Shown: one piece after another, positions 38,728 to 50,572 of the stretch
How the letters are laid out: every line of letters starts with the position of its first letter
Position numbering within the stretch: position 1 is the first letter of the stretch
Assembly (NCBI GenBank): GCA_008694505.1
Contig: VZDJ01000623.1
Location: 16,109,810-16,173,809, forward strand
Direction of reading: 5' to 3'
Length of the DNA stretch: 64,000 nt
Source of the DNA: Cyanoderma ruficeps
Lineage: Eukaryota > Chordata > Aves > Passeriformes > Timaliidae
Notes under the pieces: model-generated
Seen by the model: only the letters and a program-made list of their open reading frames with translations
What the model was told of the DNA's origin: nothing
The model's database searches: none
Translations under genes and position numbers: made by a program

Positions 38728-38881
38728 GTGTTCCTGGAGGTCCTCTGTGGTCAGGCATTCCCAGTGAGGGACATGGTGGATGGAGTATATGAATTGAAAG
38801 CATCTTCCACTCAACTTGATTTTTACTACTTGGCAAATGACCCTGAAGAGTTGACCATTGATATGTGTGATGTTTCAATTG
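38728..38881 (+). other. unrecognised open segment, possible exon
   Basis: Read from 38728 the plus frame stays open to 39015. Its first 50 residues have mixed, protein-like composition (for example KASSTQLDFYYLANDPEEL), unlike the hydrophobic low-complexity continuation after 38885, which is the T/G-rich repeat. A possible splice acceptor (ggtcgcag) ends at 38727 and a weak GC-type donor (GGCAAGT) begins at 38881. I do not recognise a protein family, and no neighbouring exon is visible in the window. Local base composition is less AT-rich than the flanks. It may be a chance frame. An alignment to bird transcript data would decide. Confidence 0.25.
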
Positions 38882-38931
38882 GCAAGTATTCCTGTATCAT
38901 TTTATTTCTCATATCTATGCCAATTATGTGC

Positions 38932-39012
38932 TTGGGTTTGGGGTTTTNTTTGGGTTTTTTGTGTTTGTTATTTGGATTTTTCATTTGTTTGTTTGGGGTT
39001 TTGTTTGTTCAT
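38932..39012. repeat. T/G-rich low-complexity block with one N
   Basis: GGGTTT, GGGGTTTT and TGTTTGTTTG words fill about 80 bases; N at 38948. This is the complement of the A/C-rich blocks at 23.4 and 51.1 kb. G runs at 38934, 38940, 38952 and 38995 could in principle form a weak G-quadruplex. Confidence 0.75.
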
Positions 39013-39229
39013 TAATTTTTAATAATGGCTAACTTTATTTTATTTAACAATATTTACACCCCTAAAATCACAATATTCTGAAGGTCAAACTGCAACAAAC
39101 CTACTTATTGGTGTGCTGCCAGATCCTGGCATTCAAGGCCATGATGTCTTTCAAAACTTACTCACTATTTTCACATAGATTAACCAATAGTACATAAGCT
39201 TAAGCAGAGACAGGAGAAATCCAGATGGA

Positions 39230-39268
39230 CATAATCATTTAGGTTGGAAAGGATCTCCAAGATCATTA
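39230..39268 (-). mobile_element. CR1 terminal stub, about 40 bases
   Basis: 'ataatcatttaggttggaaaggatctccaagatcatta' is the reverse complement of the last bases of a CR1 (TTCCAACCTAAATGATT). It is the extreme of 5' truncation, or one end of an element that has lost its middle. The CR1 internal piece at 39.59 kb lies in the same orientation, but a MIR-like relic separates them, so I keep them apart. Confidence 0.75.
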
Positions 39269-39294
39269 GAATGAATGCATTTCTTAGGCTGAGG

Positions 39295-39405
39295 ATCTAG
39301 ATACAGGTCTAAGGTCTGGGATTCAGCTCCCAGTTCTACCCTACATCCCCTGGATAAACTTGGCCCAATCATTTACCCTCCTCATAGTTTTGTTTCTGAC
39401 TTCTA
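39295..39405 (+). mobile_element. MIR-like SINE relic
   Basis: 'tctgggattcagctcccagttctacc' matches the MIR head (CCTGGGTTCGAATCCCGGCTCTGCC). 'aacttggcccaatcatttaccctcctcatagttttgtttct' matches the core (CCTTGGGCAAGTCACTTAACCCTCTGTGCCTCAGTTTCC). Both blocks come in the right order and spacing on plus. The first block contains the tRNA-like box B region. The 3' part is blurred after 39405. Confidence 0.58.
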
Positions 39406-39589
39406 AATATGCTGCTAAGAAACATTTACATCTCTGAAGTTTACTATTACCTATGTATCTTCAGGTGGATCTATCACGCTGTCTGGAATAATCACTTTCC
39501 GGGAGGAGAATGGTCACACTGTAATTAATACATAATTACACATAGGAGGACTTGCCTTTCATGGACCCCTGCTAGCTGTGTCTGATCCT

Positions 39590-40270
39590 CTGGTTGTTCT
39601 GCATGTTCTATATGATGCCACTCAAGATAATCTGCTCCATGACCATCTCTAGTATTCAGGTCAGGCTGACAGGGCTACAGTTCTCCACATCCTCCTTCCA
39701 ACACTTCTTACACCTGCCAACTTGCTGTCACATGGGACCTCCATGGTTAGCCAGGGCTGCTGGTAAATGATGAAAATGCCTCAGTGAGCATTTCTGTTGG
39801 CTCCCTCACCCTTCACCCTCACCCATTGAGTGGATCCCATCCAGTCCCAGAGACTTGTGCAGGTTTAAGTGGCATAGCAGGTCACAGGCCATTTTCCCTT
39901 GGATTATGTGGGCTTCATTCTTTTCCCTGTCCCTGTCTTTCAGCTTAGAGGACTGGCTACCTGGAGACCAACTATTAAAGCAAATAAGGCATTTAGAATC
40001 TCAGTCTTCTCCTCATTCTTTGTCATTATGTTTCCATCTTCATTCAATGAAGGATGGAGATACACCTTTGCTCTCCTTTTGTTGCTAATGTATTTTTAGA
40101 AATGTTTTTTATAGTCTTTTATGACAGTAGACAGATAAAATTCTAGTTAGGCCTTGGCCCTTCCGATATTTTACTTGCATGACCACACAACAAACATCCT
40201 TGCAGTCTTTCTGAGCTGCCTACCCCTTCCTCCTTCAAAATTGGGCACAAATGACTCTTCATAGAAATGA
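39590..40270 (-). mobile_element. CR1 LINE internal piece, start of reverse transcriptase
   Basis: This is a CR1 ORF2 segment on minus that lacks its 3' end. In reverse it runs from 'caactcaggaagactgcaagg' type sequence (minus-strand residues LRKTARMF near 40200) through 'gccaaggcctaactagaatttt' and 'aaacattttt...caacaaaaggag', to 'ggatgggatccactcaatgg' and 'gttccaca'-like sequence near 39680. That is the region between endonuclease and reverse transcriptase motifs, ending about where 'PISLTSVPGKVMEQ' is normally encoded (plus 'ggtcaggctgacagggctacagttctc' at 39659). The frame is broken. The sudden end near 39590 without a tail means internal deletion or later loss. Confidence 0.9.
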
Positions 40271-41209
40271 AATAAGGTCTCAGCTGCAGAGGGAGAAACA
40301 GGTTTGCTAGAGGATGCTACTTCAGAATAGGTGTTTATCCATAGTAACAATAGCATTTCAGATATGGAGCCTTGGTTCAGGATGAGCAAAAATAACAAGC
40401 TGGGTTTGCACTCTTCTGCAAAAAGTTCTATAAAAAGTCATATAGTAAAGCTTGCTATAAATAATCTACCCCTGTTATCAATCAGCTTTCAGCATGACAA
40501 GTATGCTGCCAGCCTGCTCCACTGGCTCAATCAATGGCACATTGAGAATACACTTCTTGTTTGTGACATCCAAGCCTGCATTCCATCATTTCAGCAGTTC
40601 GTATTGTCCTTGTTATGATAGTCTGATGATTTAATGATGTAGTGTGCCAAGGGGAAAAGATGACTTTTAGTTGATAAAAACCTACAGAGACCTATTTCCA
40701 TCTGGGAGACAGGAAATTACATGCAAATTTTCTTTCCTATTTTGTACGGAAAGTATTTATTGTTTTTCTTATTCAAAACTTGCTGTTAAAAAGGACTGCG
40801 AGATGCTGTTTGTGAATGATAATGTTCAATGCTGTCGATCACAGTTAAGGCCCAAATATCTGAAATAACATTTGCCTGCTGGAACTTGCTCCCTGACTTA
40901 TCCTTCACTTCCTCTCTCCCTGCCATCTCGTGTTTTTTCAGATGCCTACTTTTTTTCCATAAATCCCTATTTCACTTTGTTTGGCATAGAAACTTTGCAA
41001 CTTCAAGGAAGACCTTAATGTTTTTTGGAAGCTTGGTGGGGTCAGTTATAAAGGTGGTGACACTGTAGGTTGCTTCTTGCTTCCATTATAACCATGAATG
41101 TTTCATACATATTCTTTCTTATGTCTGTGCTACTCTCTTATTTGCTTACTTCTGAGAGTGTCCCCAAATTAAGAGAAAATAAGTAAAGGTAGGCGTTGCT
41201 AGAGTGAAT
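40271..41209. other. AT-rich non-coding stretch, no gene seen
   Basis: Unique sequence. Small frames at 40331-40618, 40671-40868 and 40829-41068 have no recognisable domains. Confidence 0.5.
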
Positions 41210-41409
41210 GATATTAGGTTAGATGTTAGGAGGAAGTCCTTCACTGTGAAGCTGGTGAGACACTGGCACAGACTGCCCAAAGTTGTAGATGCCCCATGTT
41301 GGGCAGTGTTCAAAGACAGTTTGGATAGGCTCTGAGCAAACCAGTCTAGTGGAAGATGTCCCTTCCCATGGCAGAAGGGCATCAGAACTAGATGATCTTT
41401 TAAAAGTCT
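41210..41409 (+). mobile_element. CR1 3' end, non-coding part
   Basis: A CR1 tail on plus, about 200 bases. 'attaggttagatgttaggaggaagtccttcactgtgaagctggtgagacactggcac' matches the 'ttagatattaggaggaagttcttcactgtgagggtggtgaggcactggcac' block. 'gatgccccatgttgggcagtgttcaaagacagtttgg' and 'cagtctagtggaagatgtcccttcccatggcag' follow. It ends with 'aactagatgatcttttaaaagtct' and lacks the final ATTCTATG units, so the 3' tip has been lost or strongly altered. Confidence 0.93.
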
Positions 41410-44400
41410 ATCATTATATAATTATATTCTCTCATTGTGAGAATGCAGAATTTTTGTTTGCATCATGTCTTTAACATTACTGATGGGTCTTCTATGTTCC
41501 ATGATTAATGGGAAATTGCAGATATGCTATGTTGATGTGAAAAGCAACCAGAAAGTGGTTATTTATCTCTGCTAGTTCAGAATTTATTGCATTGTTTCCT
41601 GTAATCCATTCTCCTGCAGCAGAAAGAAAGAATCAGAAAAGCTTGATTTATTTAGAGGGAGATCCTGAAATCCACTCTATGCATACAGATTCCATGCCTG
41701 CTAGAATTATTCCAAACAGCTGTTTCCAACACTTATCACAAAGGGGCTCTGGGTATGAGGTCTGTCTAGCTGGGTTCTATCATGATAAAAGGATTTTATG
41801 TGGGTTATAACCTCTTCAACAGAAGCTCTAACATGATCTTGGCAATAGCCTTGTGACCTCCGTTGATTCTTTCCTGTAAAATAAGAGATATGGCTGTGTA
41901 CCACCAATGTCTCACAAGCACAGCCAAATATTTAAGCAAAAACTCACCTTTTCTGACCATAAACACAAAAAGTAGCAAACTCCAGAACAAAAGATGATTG
42001 AATCCCCTCCCAATGTGTTTTTGACACAAAGATTTATTAGTCTTGACATTATATTCAAACCCAGTATCATCCTCTATACATAGATGTAAAGAGCCTGTCT
42101 TTTCAAATTGTGAAAAAAATTGATTTTCTTTCTAAAGTCCATGGGGAAATTTTAAATTTTCCATTCATTTCAATATATCTCAAACACTACTCTTTAAACC
42201 TTCTGCACGGAATGACTGAGACTTTCCAAAGCTGATAGCTGGTGTGCACTATGCATAATACATGTCCAGGTGCGAATACCTCCCTGTGCAAACCAGAAAA
42301 ATACCCAATATAAGATACCACTGGAAGTGACAGTGCAAATGTCCTGTATGACCAGACAAGACCACGTCAGTTGCAACCGTCTAATTCAATGCAGTTGCAG
42401 AACATGACTGTTTCTTTTCTTTCCTTCCACCTGTCACTGGCTAGTCTACAGATATTCTTGGTAGAATACAGAAAAAATTGGGGTTCATGAAATGAATCAA
42501 AAACAGATAAACATAGGGGAAAACCCCACTTTGTTCCTTTTTAATTATTTTCAATGCCATTATTCAAAACCTTAAGCTAACTTCACATTTGTTGTCATTA
42601 TCCACGTGAATTTGCAGTGGTTTATGATGACAGATTTGCATTTTAATATCCAGGCCAATTTGTTGTAAGAATGACAACAAATTTCTTGACCATGTTTCTG
42701 TGATGAGTGATTGTCCTTGTTGACTAATGGGATAGTAGGTGGAGGGAGTGGTAGGCAGCTCTGGAAACCCATGATCACACTTACAGAGCAGCTACTGATA
42801 AGGAAACCTTTGCTTCCAGCGTCTGGTTTTGTGTGCCTTTACATTATAAATTGTTGCAGCCAATGCAGCTGTGATTATTTTCAACAGAAATATTAAACTT
42901 AAAACTTGAGAGACATTAATGGAGAAAAAAATAAATAGGAAATAATCTTGTGAAGGATATGAGGGTTAGGATTTTCTGTCTCTTTTCATTCTAGTAATAT
43001 TTTTTTCCTCACCACCACCCCTCCTCCCCTCCTTGCACTCCCTGTTGGTGATATGGTACTGAGTTACCTTTGTTTAATCAACAGTCTGATGTGGGATCTC
43101 TCACCAGGCTGATTCTTCACATCTCAGACTGTCTGGAGCCTACTTCCATCAAGCAGTGTCTTTGTACTTAACACCTTAATGGTCCTGAGGCGAGAGAGAA
43201 ATAGCAGTTCTTTGAAAGGAGAATAATTACACCCAGACACACAAATGCATTTGGTGCCAGATTTTGTTACCTCAAATAAGCAAAATTAAAACAAATGTCT
43301 TCTCTTCTACACTTACAGCACTTGTCTCTCTTCAGGAGGTTTAGGACAAATGGATTAGGAGACACTAATGACCTAATACTGTGCCCTTTAAGTCCTAGAT
43401 AATTTTGACATTGACTTCAGTGGGCAAAAAGTCAGGCAAAATGGAAAAACCTCTTGAAGTAAATTATTCTCTTTGTTTGACATTGCTGATGTTTTACTAG
43501 TCAGCATTTGCAGAGTGAGATGTTTAGAAGGTGATGAGTCACCAAATAATTATGTGCCAGTATTTAATATTAGTAAGCTCTGCTTATTGTGTGATATTTT
43601 TGAAAACGATTGTTGATTTTAGTGACCCAGCTCAGTCACATCCCATGGGCCTGAGCTGCTTCTCAGAAATGCACTTAAATGTTTCTGTACTTGTGGTACA
43701 CACCCAGAAACTAACTCAAATCATTTGTCATAAAATTCTACCATTTCATATAAGCTGAAACAGTATTTGGTAGGCCATGACAGAGGCCATAGATTCATCC
43801 ATCCGAATTGTAGTTATGTGTGTTTTCAAGCATGAACGTTTTTTCAGATGTGCCTTTGAAAATATAACCATATGTATATTTCACCCCCCAAAAAACAAAA
43901 TTCATGCTGACTAAACAGATCTGTTCAGGACTATATGTAATTGCAGTCGCCTGAAAACATGGGGTTTAAACTTCCTCAGTAAAGAGCTTATGCACTCCTG
44001 CCTTTTCTCGCTTCTGCAAAGAAGAGCCTGTATCTCCTGCACTGGGGAGCCAACTGCATTCACATTCAGCTTTGTGCTCTCTTTGGGTCAGGAGTCGCTT
44101 GTTTCTTGCCATCTGAACTTGTCACTCAGGTTCCTGTCCCAAAACCTTTGACCTATCCCAAGACCTAATTCCTATACTAATTAATGAATCGCTGGTTGGG
44201 TGTGAGCTCTGCCTTGTGATTGTCCCATACTGTCCTATATTTTCCTGTCCTCCCTGGCACGGTTTTAGCTGATGATAGCTAATGGTCTTTCACCACATTC
44301 AAGCACAATGTAGAGGCAATAACTTTTCCCATAAGAGAGGAAAGAGGCCTTCCTGTTTTTAGAAAAATATACGTAAGTAATACCACACAAGTAGCTCAAG

Positions 44401-46000
44401 TCAAAGGACTCCCTGGAGCTTGCTTTATTTACTAGTCTATGTGTTGACCCAGTGCAGGCATATAGCATTCCACAGGGCATTTTCATACTGAGGACCATAA
44501 ATGAAAGAAGGAGCTGAAAATAAGGAATTCAGTAGTGCTTTCAGCTTTTACACCCTGGAAACAAACTTAGCTTCATGCTTGCTGGATCTATGTCTATGAA
44601 CACCAGCTAAAAAACAACCAAACCTCTCCTGGTTCTTTTGTTAATTTTCTTCTTGCAAGATTTTGGTATAGAAGAAATAAGGCACAGAATTTAACAGGAG
44701 ATTGAATCTTTACCCAATTTGAATCAGAGAGTTGCTGCATGGTATGTTTTTTTAAAAACTGCAGTAGATTTAAGCAGCAGTAAACAACTTTATGCGCATT
44801 TTATCCAAACATATTTTTATTTGCAATAAAAGAGAAAGTAATCAACAAAAGAAAAATGGAACCATTACACATGAAAACAAGTATATAAAAATAATCTCTA
44901 AAGGATAAAAAAATGATGATGCTTAAGAAATATTTTTACATACTGGTCTTTTAAAAAGAATAAATACCTCCAAGTACCTCATACATCAATGCAAGAGGAA
45001 AGACATTTTTCTTAAGAAAATCTCATTAGTTATAATGTATAATTTGTGTCTCAGACACATCTATTAATTATGAAGCTATATAAATTAAGCATAAGAAGGG
45101 AGGTTATGCCCTGGCCATTTTTGTTAATCTTTTAAAATTTTTTTTAAAAAAATATTTATGATAGTAGTATTGAGACAGAAGACATGCAATACAACTTAAA
45201 TGTCATGGTAATAAAAAAAATCCCAATATATGCATTTTATGCCTTAGACTGCTGGTGAACAAAAAATAATTTAACCACCATATCATGATCATTTTAATAA
45301 TATAATCAAGAGAACCAGGTGTTCACCAAGTAGTAAATGGTGTCTTCCAGAAAACTTTTCTTTTTCTAATTCCACTACTAGCAAGGGATAGCACAGTTGC
45401 TTTTTCCAGCTGGATAATGGCCTAGTAATTTACATTTCCTTGATTTTTTATAAAGGAATAATATTTTGACAGGTACGTTTCCTGGATTTACAGCATTAGC
45501 AAAAGAAAGTTTCTTACAGCAACAGCTTTATAGCTTTCTCATTAAAGGATATATGAAGTCAGAAGACAGGTTAGTAACAACTTCACATTTTTGCTCTCTT
45601 TTTTCCTTGCTCTTCTATTTAAGAATAAGCCTTTGAATAAGGGCTCTCTTAATACAAAATTGCTGTTTCCCTCTTAGAGGGTGATACCAATAATTTTTCT
45701 CCTAGTTGACTATTTACAATTGTACATAAATCCAAAGTAATGAAATGCCTTCCTTTCATTAAAAGGAATTTGGTTTGAGTTTATAAAGAAGATTGGAGTG
45801 TTGTGCATGTGTTTTTTAACTGGAATGTGGAACCTGAGTACAGCTGTTGCATACTAAAGTAGCTCCAAGAAGAGGTCTCAGCTTCTTCTAAGTCTCCAAA
45901 GTACAGACTTCTGAAAAAAAACTATGTTTCCTTTATAAAGAAGGTTATTGTACTGAGCTTTCAGCACCTGCTATGAAGAGTAGCTGTCAAACTCATAAAA
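41410..46000. other. AT-rich non-coding stretch, no gene seen
   Basis: No exon, RNA gene or transposon is recognised. A C-rich pyrimidine patch lies at 43007-43045. The stretch 44700-45500 is strongly AT-rich with long A and T runs. Short frames on both strands have no domains. Confidence 0.5.
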
Positions 46001-46064
46001 TAATATTTATACAATATAAATAATATAATTTATACAATGTAAATAATATTTATACAATGCATTT
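46001..46064 (+). repeat. three-copy 20-23 bp tandem repeat
   Basis: TAATATTTATACAATATAAA (46001-46020), a 23-bp variant TAATATAATTTATACAATGTAAA (46021-46043) and TAATATTTATACAATGCATTT (46044-46064) follow one another. The AT-rich unit is long for a microsatellite, so this is a small minisatellite. Confidence 0.9.
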
Positions 46065-46653
46065 ATATGTAAACAGGCTGTGCAAGTCACATCTATGAGT
46101 ATTCAGCTCAGATGAATTGAAAAAGTTACTGGAAAAACTCATGGAAGAAAATCTGTCACAAGGTATTGAGTAGAGAGATATTGCTCCCATCTCAGGAATT
46201 GATTGAGAGACAGTTTGTTGGAGTTCGAAGACTGTTTTAGGGAAGGATTTAAATGGTTTAAACACAATAGGACTAAACTCAAACTCATATATTTTGCAAA
46301 AGTTAGAACTCTGCTTAACAGATGAATTGATGCATTGACTCTGCTGACACATTAGTATCTGCCCTTCCTGATCTGTCCTTGAAAATATTTGCTTACTAGT
46401 GGAAAGAAGTTTTGAGAAGTGTATCCAAGCTGGGAATGTTCCATCTTTTCTATTAAACTTCCAACTATGACTTGAGGTATTATGTTGCATGCCTTATTCA
46501 TTCCTAGCTCTGCACTTCAAAATACTGGACGAAATACTTGGTCAATAAAACTTACAAAGGACCAAGACTTCAAGATTTCCTCTCTATAAATTCTCATGAC
46601 TAATAACATCCACTATTTACAGCAGACTCCTACAGACCAAAAGTCATGACAGT
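46065..46653. other. non-coding stretch with a 146-codon chance frame
   Basis: The longest open frame in the window, 46050-46490 on minus (146 codons), lies here. Its predicted product is Ser/Phe/Gln-rich with no motif, signal peptide or membrane span I recognise, and it ends inside the tandem repeat. I see no splice or start context that favours it, so I do not call a gene. Confidence 0.5.
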
Positions 46654-47487
46654 GGAATCACAAAATCATAGAATTGTTTGGGTTGGAAAGGAGGTGATCC
46701 TATCCAACTCCCCTGCAATGAGCAGGGAAATATTCAATTAGACCAGGTTGCTCAGGGTCCTGTCCAACCTGATCTTGACTGGAAAGGGATGTGACTTCTC
46801 TCTGGGTAGTCTGTTCTTTCCAGTGTTTCACCACCATTATTGTAAAAACTCTCCTGTATCTAGTCTAAATCTGCATTCTCTTAGTTTAAAACCATTACCC
46901 CATGTCATACCACGGCAGATCCTGCAAAAAGGTTTGTCCTCATCTTTCTTAGAGGCCCCTGTTACGTAAGGTCTTGCTAGAGCCTTCTCCAGGGTGAACA
47001 ACCCCATCTCTCAGCCTGCCTTCACAGCAGAGGAAACAGCCCTCTGAGAATTTTAGTGGCCTTCTCTGGACCCTGTCCAGCAGGTCCATGCACTTCTGGT
47101 ATTGAGGGCCCCAGAGATGGATGCAATACTCCAGATAGGGTGTCAGCAGGGCAAATGAAAGAGAGAATCACTTCCCTTGACCTGCTGGTTGTGGTTCTTG
47201 TGATGCAGTTGAGGACGTAGTTGGCTTAGTTGGACTGTGAGTACCTGTTACCGACTTATGTTCAGCTTTTCACACAGCACCCTGAACCCTTTGTTCTCCA
47301 GGCTACTTGCAACCCCTTTTTTCCCCAGCCAGTATTGACACTAGGTATTGCCCTGACCCATGTGCAGGCCCTTGCAATTGGCCTTGTTGAACTGCACGAG
47401 GTTCTCACTTCTTGAGCTTGTCCAAGCCCATCTGAATGGCATCCCATCCTTCAGGCGTGTTAACCACACTTAGTATCATCCAGCATC
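46654..47487 (-). mobile_element. older CR1 LINE with long 3' UTR
   Basis: A 5'-truncated CR1 on minus, about 830 bases. The 3' end is at 46654 ('aaaatcatagaattgtttgggttgg'). The 'gaccaggttgctcagggtcctgtccaacctgatcttgac' and 'ggagaccctgtccagcaggtccatgcacttctgg' type blocks put it in a CR1 group other than the 5.4-kb copy. Near its upper end, minus-strand codons read AIQMGLDKLKK then a stop, ENLVQFNKANCKGLHMGQGNT then a stop. These match the RT C-terminal DRLEKWADRNLVQFNKGKCKVLHLGR motif, with the Trp codon changed to TGA (47404-47406) and a later TAG (47341-47343). It is clearly dead and older than the 9.5-kb copy. Confidence 0.94.
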
Positions 47488-48607
47488 CATATTTAGGACA
47501 AGCCTGTATTTAGAAAAGCAAACCAACACATTTCCCTATTGTCTCCAGAAGATCTTTAAAACTCTTAGTCAATCTCAGATGATTTTAAAAAGTAATAGGA
47601 GCAATCAGCTTGTTACTTTTCAGAAAAGCAAAGTGCTGCTTTACGTCATTATTTTGAATAATTTTTGAATTAAAATAGCTAATAAATTTCATTTGGTCTA
47701 CTAAACTACTTTCTTAAGGAGGCAATAGATGAAAAAATAATAAAACTTCTTAGTTTGTTTATTTATTTATCTATTTAATTTAACTAATTAACTAGTCATA
47801 CCATATTTATAATTTCAAAGTGGCAGTATGGTAGCTAGGACAATCAATACCAGTAGAAGATGGAGCTGTTCTCTCTTCAGACTAAGATGGGATTACCATT
47901 TAACAGGATTGCAGATATAACTCTGCTCCTTTTNGCGAATAGAATGAAACAATTGCCTATGGAAATCGAGTTATAACTATCCCATATCAAGAAATGAATC
48001 CCTGCACACTAAGGATATCTTTAGCTCTTCTTATTCAAAATTAACCCAATGAAGTAATTTTTCTACAACACCTCAGTTGTGGGGTGAGATAAATTTAAAT
48101 TACGTGCATCAAAATACCATGGTAAAATAAAAATTAATTTGGATCACTGCACCTTATGATGCTCTGTCTTTGAATGTGTGTTATTTCCCTGGTGGAGAAC
48201 TTAGAATTGTGGAACACATTCAGCAAAATATTTGTGCTTATATCCAATTTTGAGTCATCAAATACTTGCATTGCTCTTGCATTTGAACTAAATTTGTACT
48301 AAAAATTGTTGCAGGTAGGAGTCCTAACAAGCAGCATTTCAGAAGTCATTGCACATAAAGACCTTTATTTTCAGAATCTGAAATAGGTCATACAAAAACA
48401 GAAGCTTAGTATATCACTTTTTTCCCCTCAAAATATTATGTATTACACATATTATGAATATATATATAACATATATTTCATAGGAAAAATAATATATATT
48501 AAAAAAATTAGATGCACTGTCATATGCTTGTGGGCATCCTTTAACAGTTATTTCCTAATTGTAGACAATTAGACTCAAAATTCTGCAAATTTACCTTTAT
48601 GGGATTC

Positions 48608-48633
48608 TAAATCAGTTTTCTAAATCAGTTTTC
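48608..48633 (+). repeat. exact 13-bp tandem pair TAAATCAGTTTTC
   Basis: TAAATCAGTTTTC occurs twice head to tail (48608-48620, 48621-48633) without a mismatch, a small recent duplication. Confidence 0.9.
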
Positions 48634-50508
48634 TTAAAGACCCTCATCATGCAATTAATAAAGGCTAATCAGAACAGGTTTTGGATAGCTCCTCAGCACT
48701 CTTCAATACCAATACTCTGTGCCATGACAATGAACTGGATGCCACAGAACAACCAGTGTTTAATTAGGAGGAAAACAAGGAATTGTTTTGGCTCCAGTGT
48801 TTCTGTAGACTGGCAAATTCATTATTATGGTGAGACTGAATTTTATGGTTGACTTGAGAGTGAAATTGGTGAATGAATAGGCTGTCTCACATTTCATTTA
48901 TCTTTTCAATCTAGGCCAAAAGAAGGAATCCCATTTCCTTTAATGAGCTTTCAGTCTTCGCTTTGCTTTAGACATCTGCCCAATACCAAAGCACATCACT
49001 TGGAGGGTGATGCAAGACCCTAAAATATAATTGTTCATCTTCTGTTCTCTGGTTTATCTTCATTTAGTCACGGAGAGGCAACCATTATGAACGCTCTGCT
49101 TTTATGATGCATCCAGACAATTTTCTGAATTTATTGATTTCGATCACTCTTAACTGTACTACAACCCCCATCTTGCTATTTTTGTGTTGACACTTACAAT
49201 TTCATACTCCATAAAACATTTGACAGCGTAGCATTTTTACACACTCTTAAGATACATCCTACCAGTTATTAATATACACAGAAACATCAGTACCCAGGGT
49301 GGAAATACCTTTGGCATGGCTTTCCATTCCCAAATACTGAGTTCAAAATATTATTTTTAGAGGTTACTTTAAGCAAACTAGAGCTATCAATTATGTATGA
49401 GACAATGCATCAGATTTTTCTTTGTGCTGGCTTTAACACTCTTTTGAAAATTCAAGTTACCAATGCGGTACAAATAGGATGAGTGACTGAAAAATTATTT
49501 AAGATCATAAAAAAGCTCCTTGATGACTGGGAGAGAAATATCATTCCCAGGTCATCATTCACTTTCTCATCCCTAAGCACCTCACACCTTGCTGACATTG
49601 TTCTGGCTATTTGATGAGAAAAACAGATTGAGACCAAACACTTTCTTGGTAACCTTAATTTCCACTCTTTCGCTTTAATCTTACTCTTAATTTTTATAAA
49701 CAAATTTTCAAAGACACCTGCCTACAAACACAACACAGCTAGAAAAGACATATTCTCTAGGCAGATCATCATCTAAGATCATTAAACTGCATTTCCTGAT
49801 GGATTCTGGACTCATACCTTCCCAGTTCTCCCCTGAGAAACCTTTTCCAGCAACACATCTCTGCCAATTTTTAGCAAACCAAATAATATGGTTTAAGCAA
49901 ATACTTCCAAAAACAACAACTTTTTTATTTTTTAGTGGAGCATTCAGAGCAGTAATTGTCTGTTTCACTCTCCATGAGCCTCAACAGCCATCAGATTTAT
50001 ATTTTATTAACACCTCATTAGCTTCAATTGTAATTTTTTTTTTTTCCCAGAAATTATGTGCTCTGAGTACTAAGTGAATTCAAATAACTACCATAGAACA
50101 AAATGTAATTATGGAGCAGGATTTGCTGTAGTCAACAAATTGCAGTGCTCATTCCCTCTCCTTTGCAACTTGTCTTGCTTTCACCCTTGATTAAAGTAGA
50201 GACAACCCAATTCCATTTTCAATAACTCCATAGGAATAGCAAGGTATAAAAGGCTGCTAGAATCAGCACATCATGTAGCTAGGCTTACTTATACGTAGGC
50301 AGAGGATGCTGATGTCAACTCTAAAGTGAGCTGTGAGGTCAAATACCAAATTCAAAATTTGGGATTTGGGTTCAGGTCTATCCTGTGACCTAAGTGAAAA
50401 ATCAAATTCCAGGAAAGGAGGTCTGACCTTTGGGTCATACATTTAACTGAAGTGGATATCTGAACTTAATTAAATTGCATGCTGACATGCAAAATTGAAT
50501 AAAAATAA

Positions 50509-50572
50509 GATGATGATGATGATGATGATGACTTATTACTTTTATCATTATTGCTACTATTATTATTATTGC
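50509..50572. repeat. (GAT)n and (TTA)n microsatellites
   Basis: GAT repeats fill 50509-50531 (nearly eight units). An ATT-rich run (TATTATTATTATT) follows at 50556-50572. Both are likely length-variable. Confidence 0.9.

Noticed and set aside
46050..46490. 146-codon open frame on minus, the longest in the window
   Set aside because: No recognised domain, low-complexity Ser/Phe/Gln composition, ends in an AT-rich tandem repeat; one frame of this length is not surprising among six frames over 64 kb.
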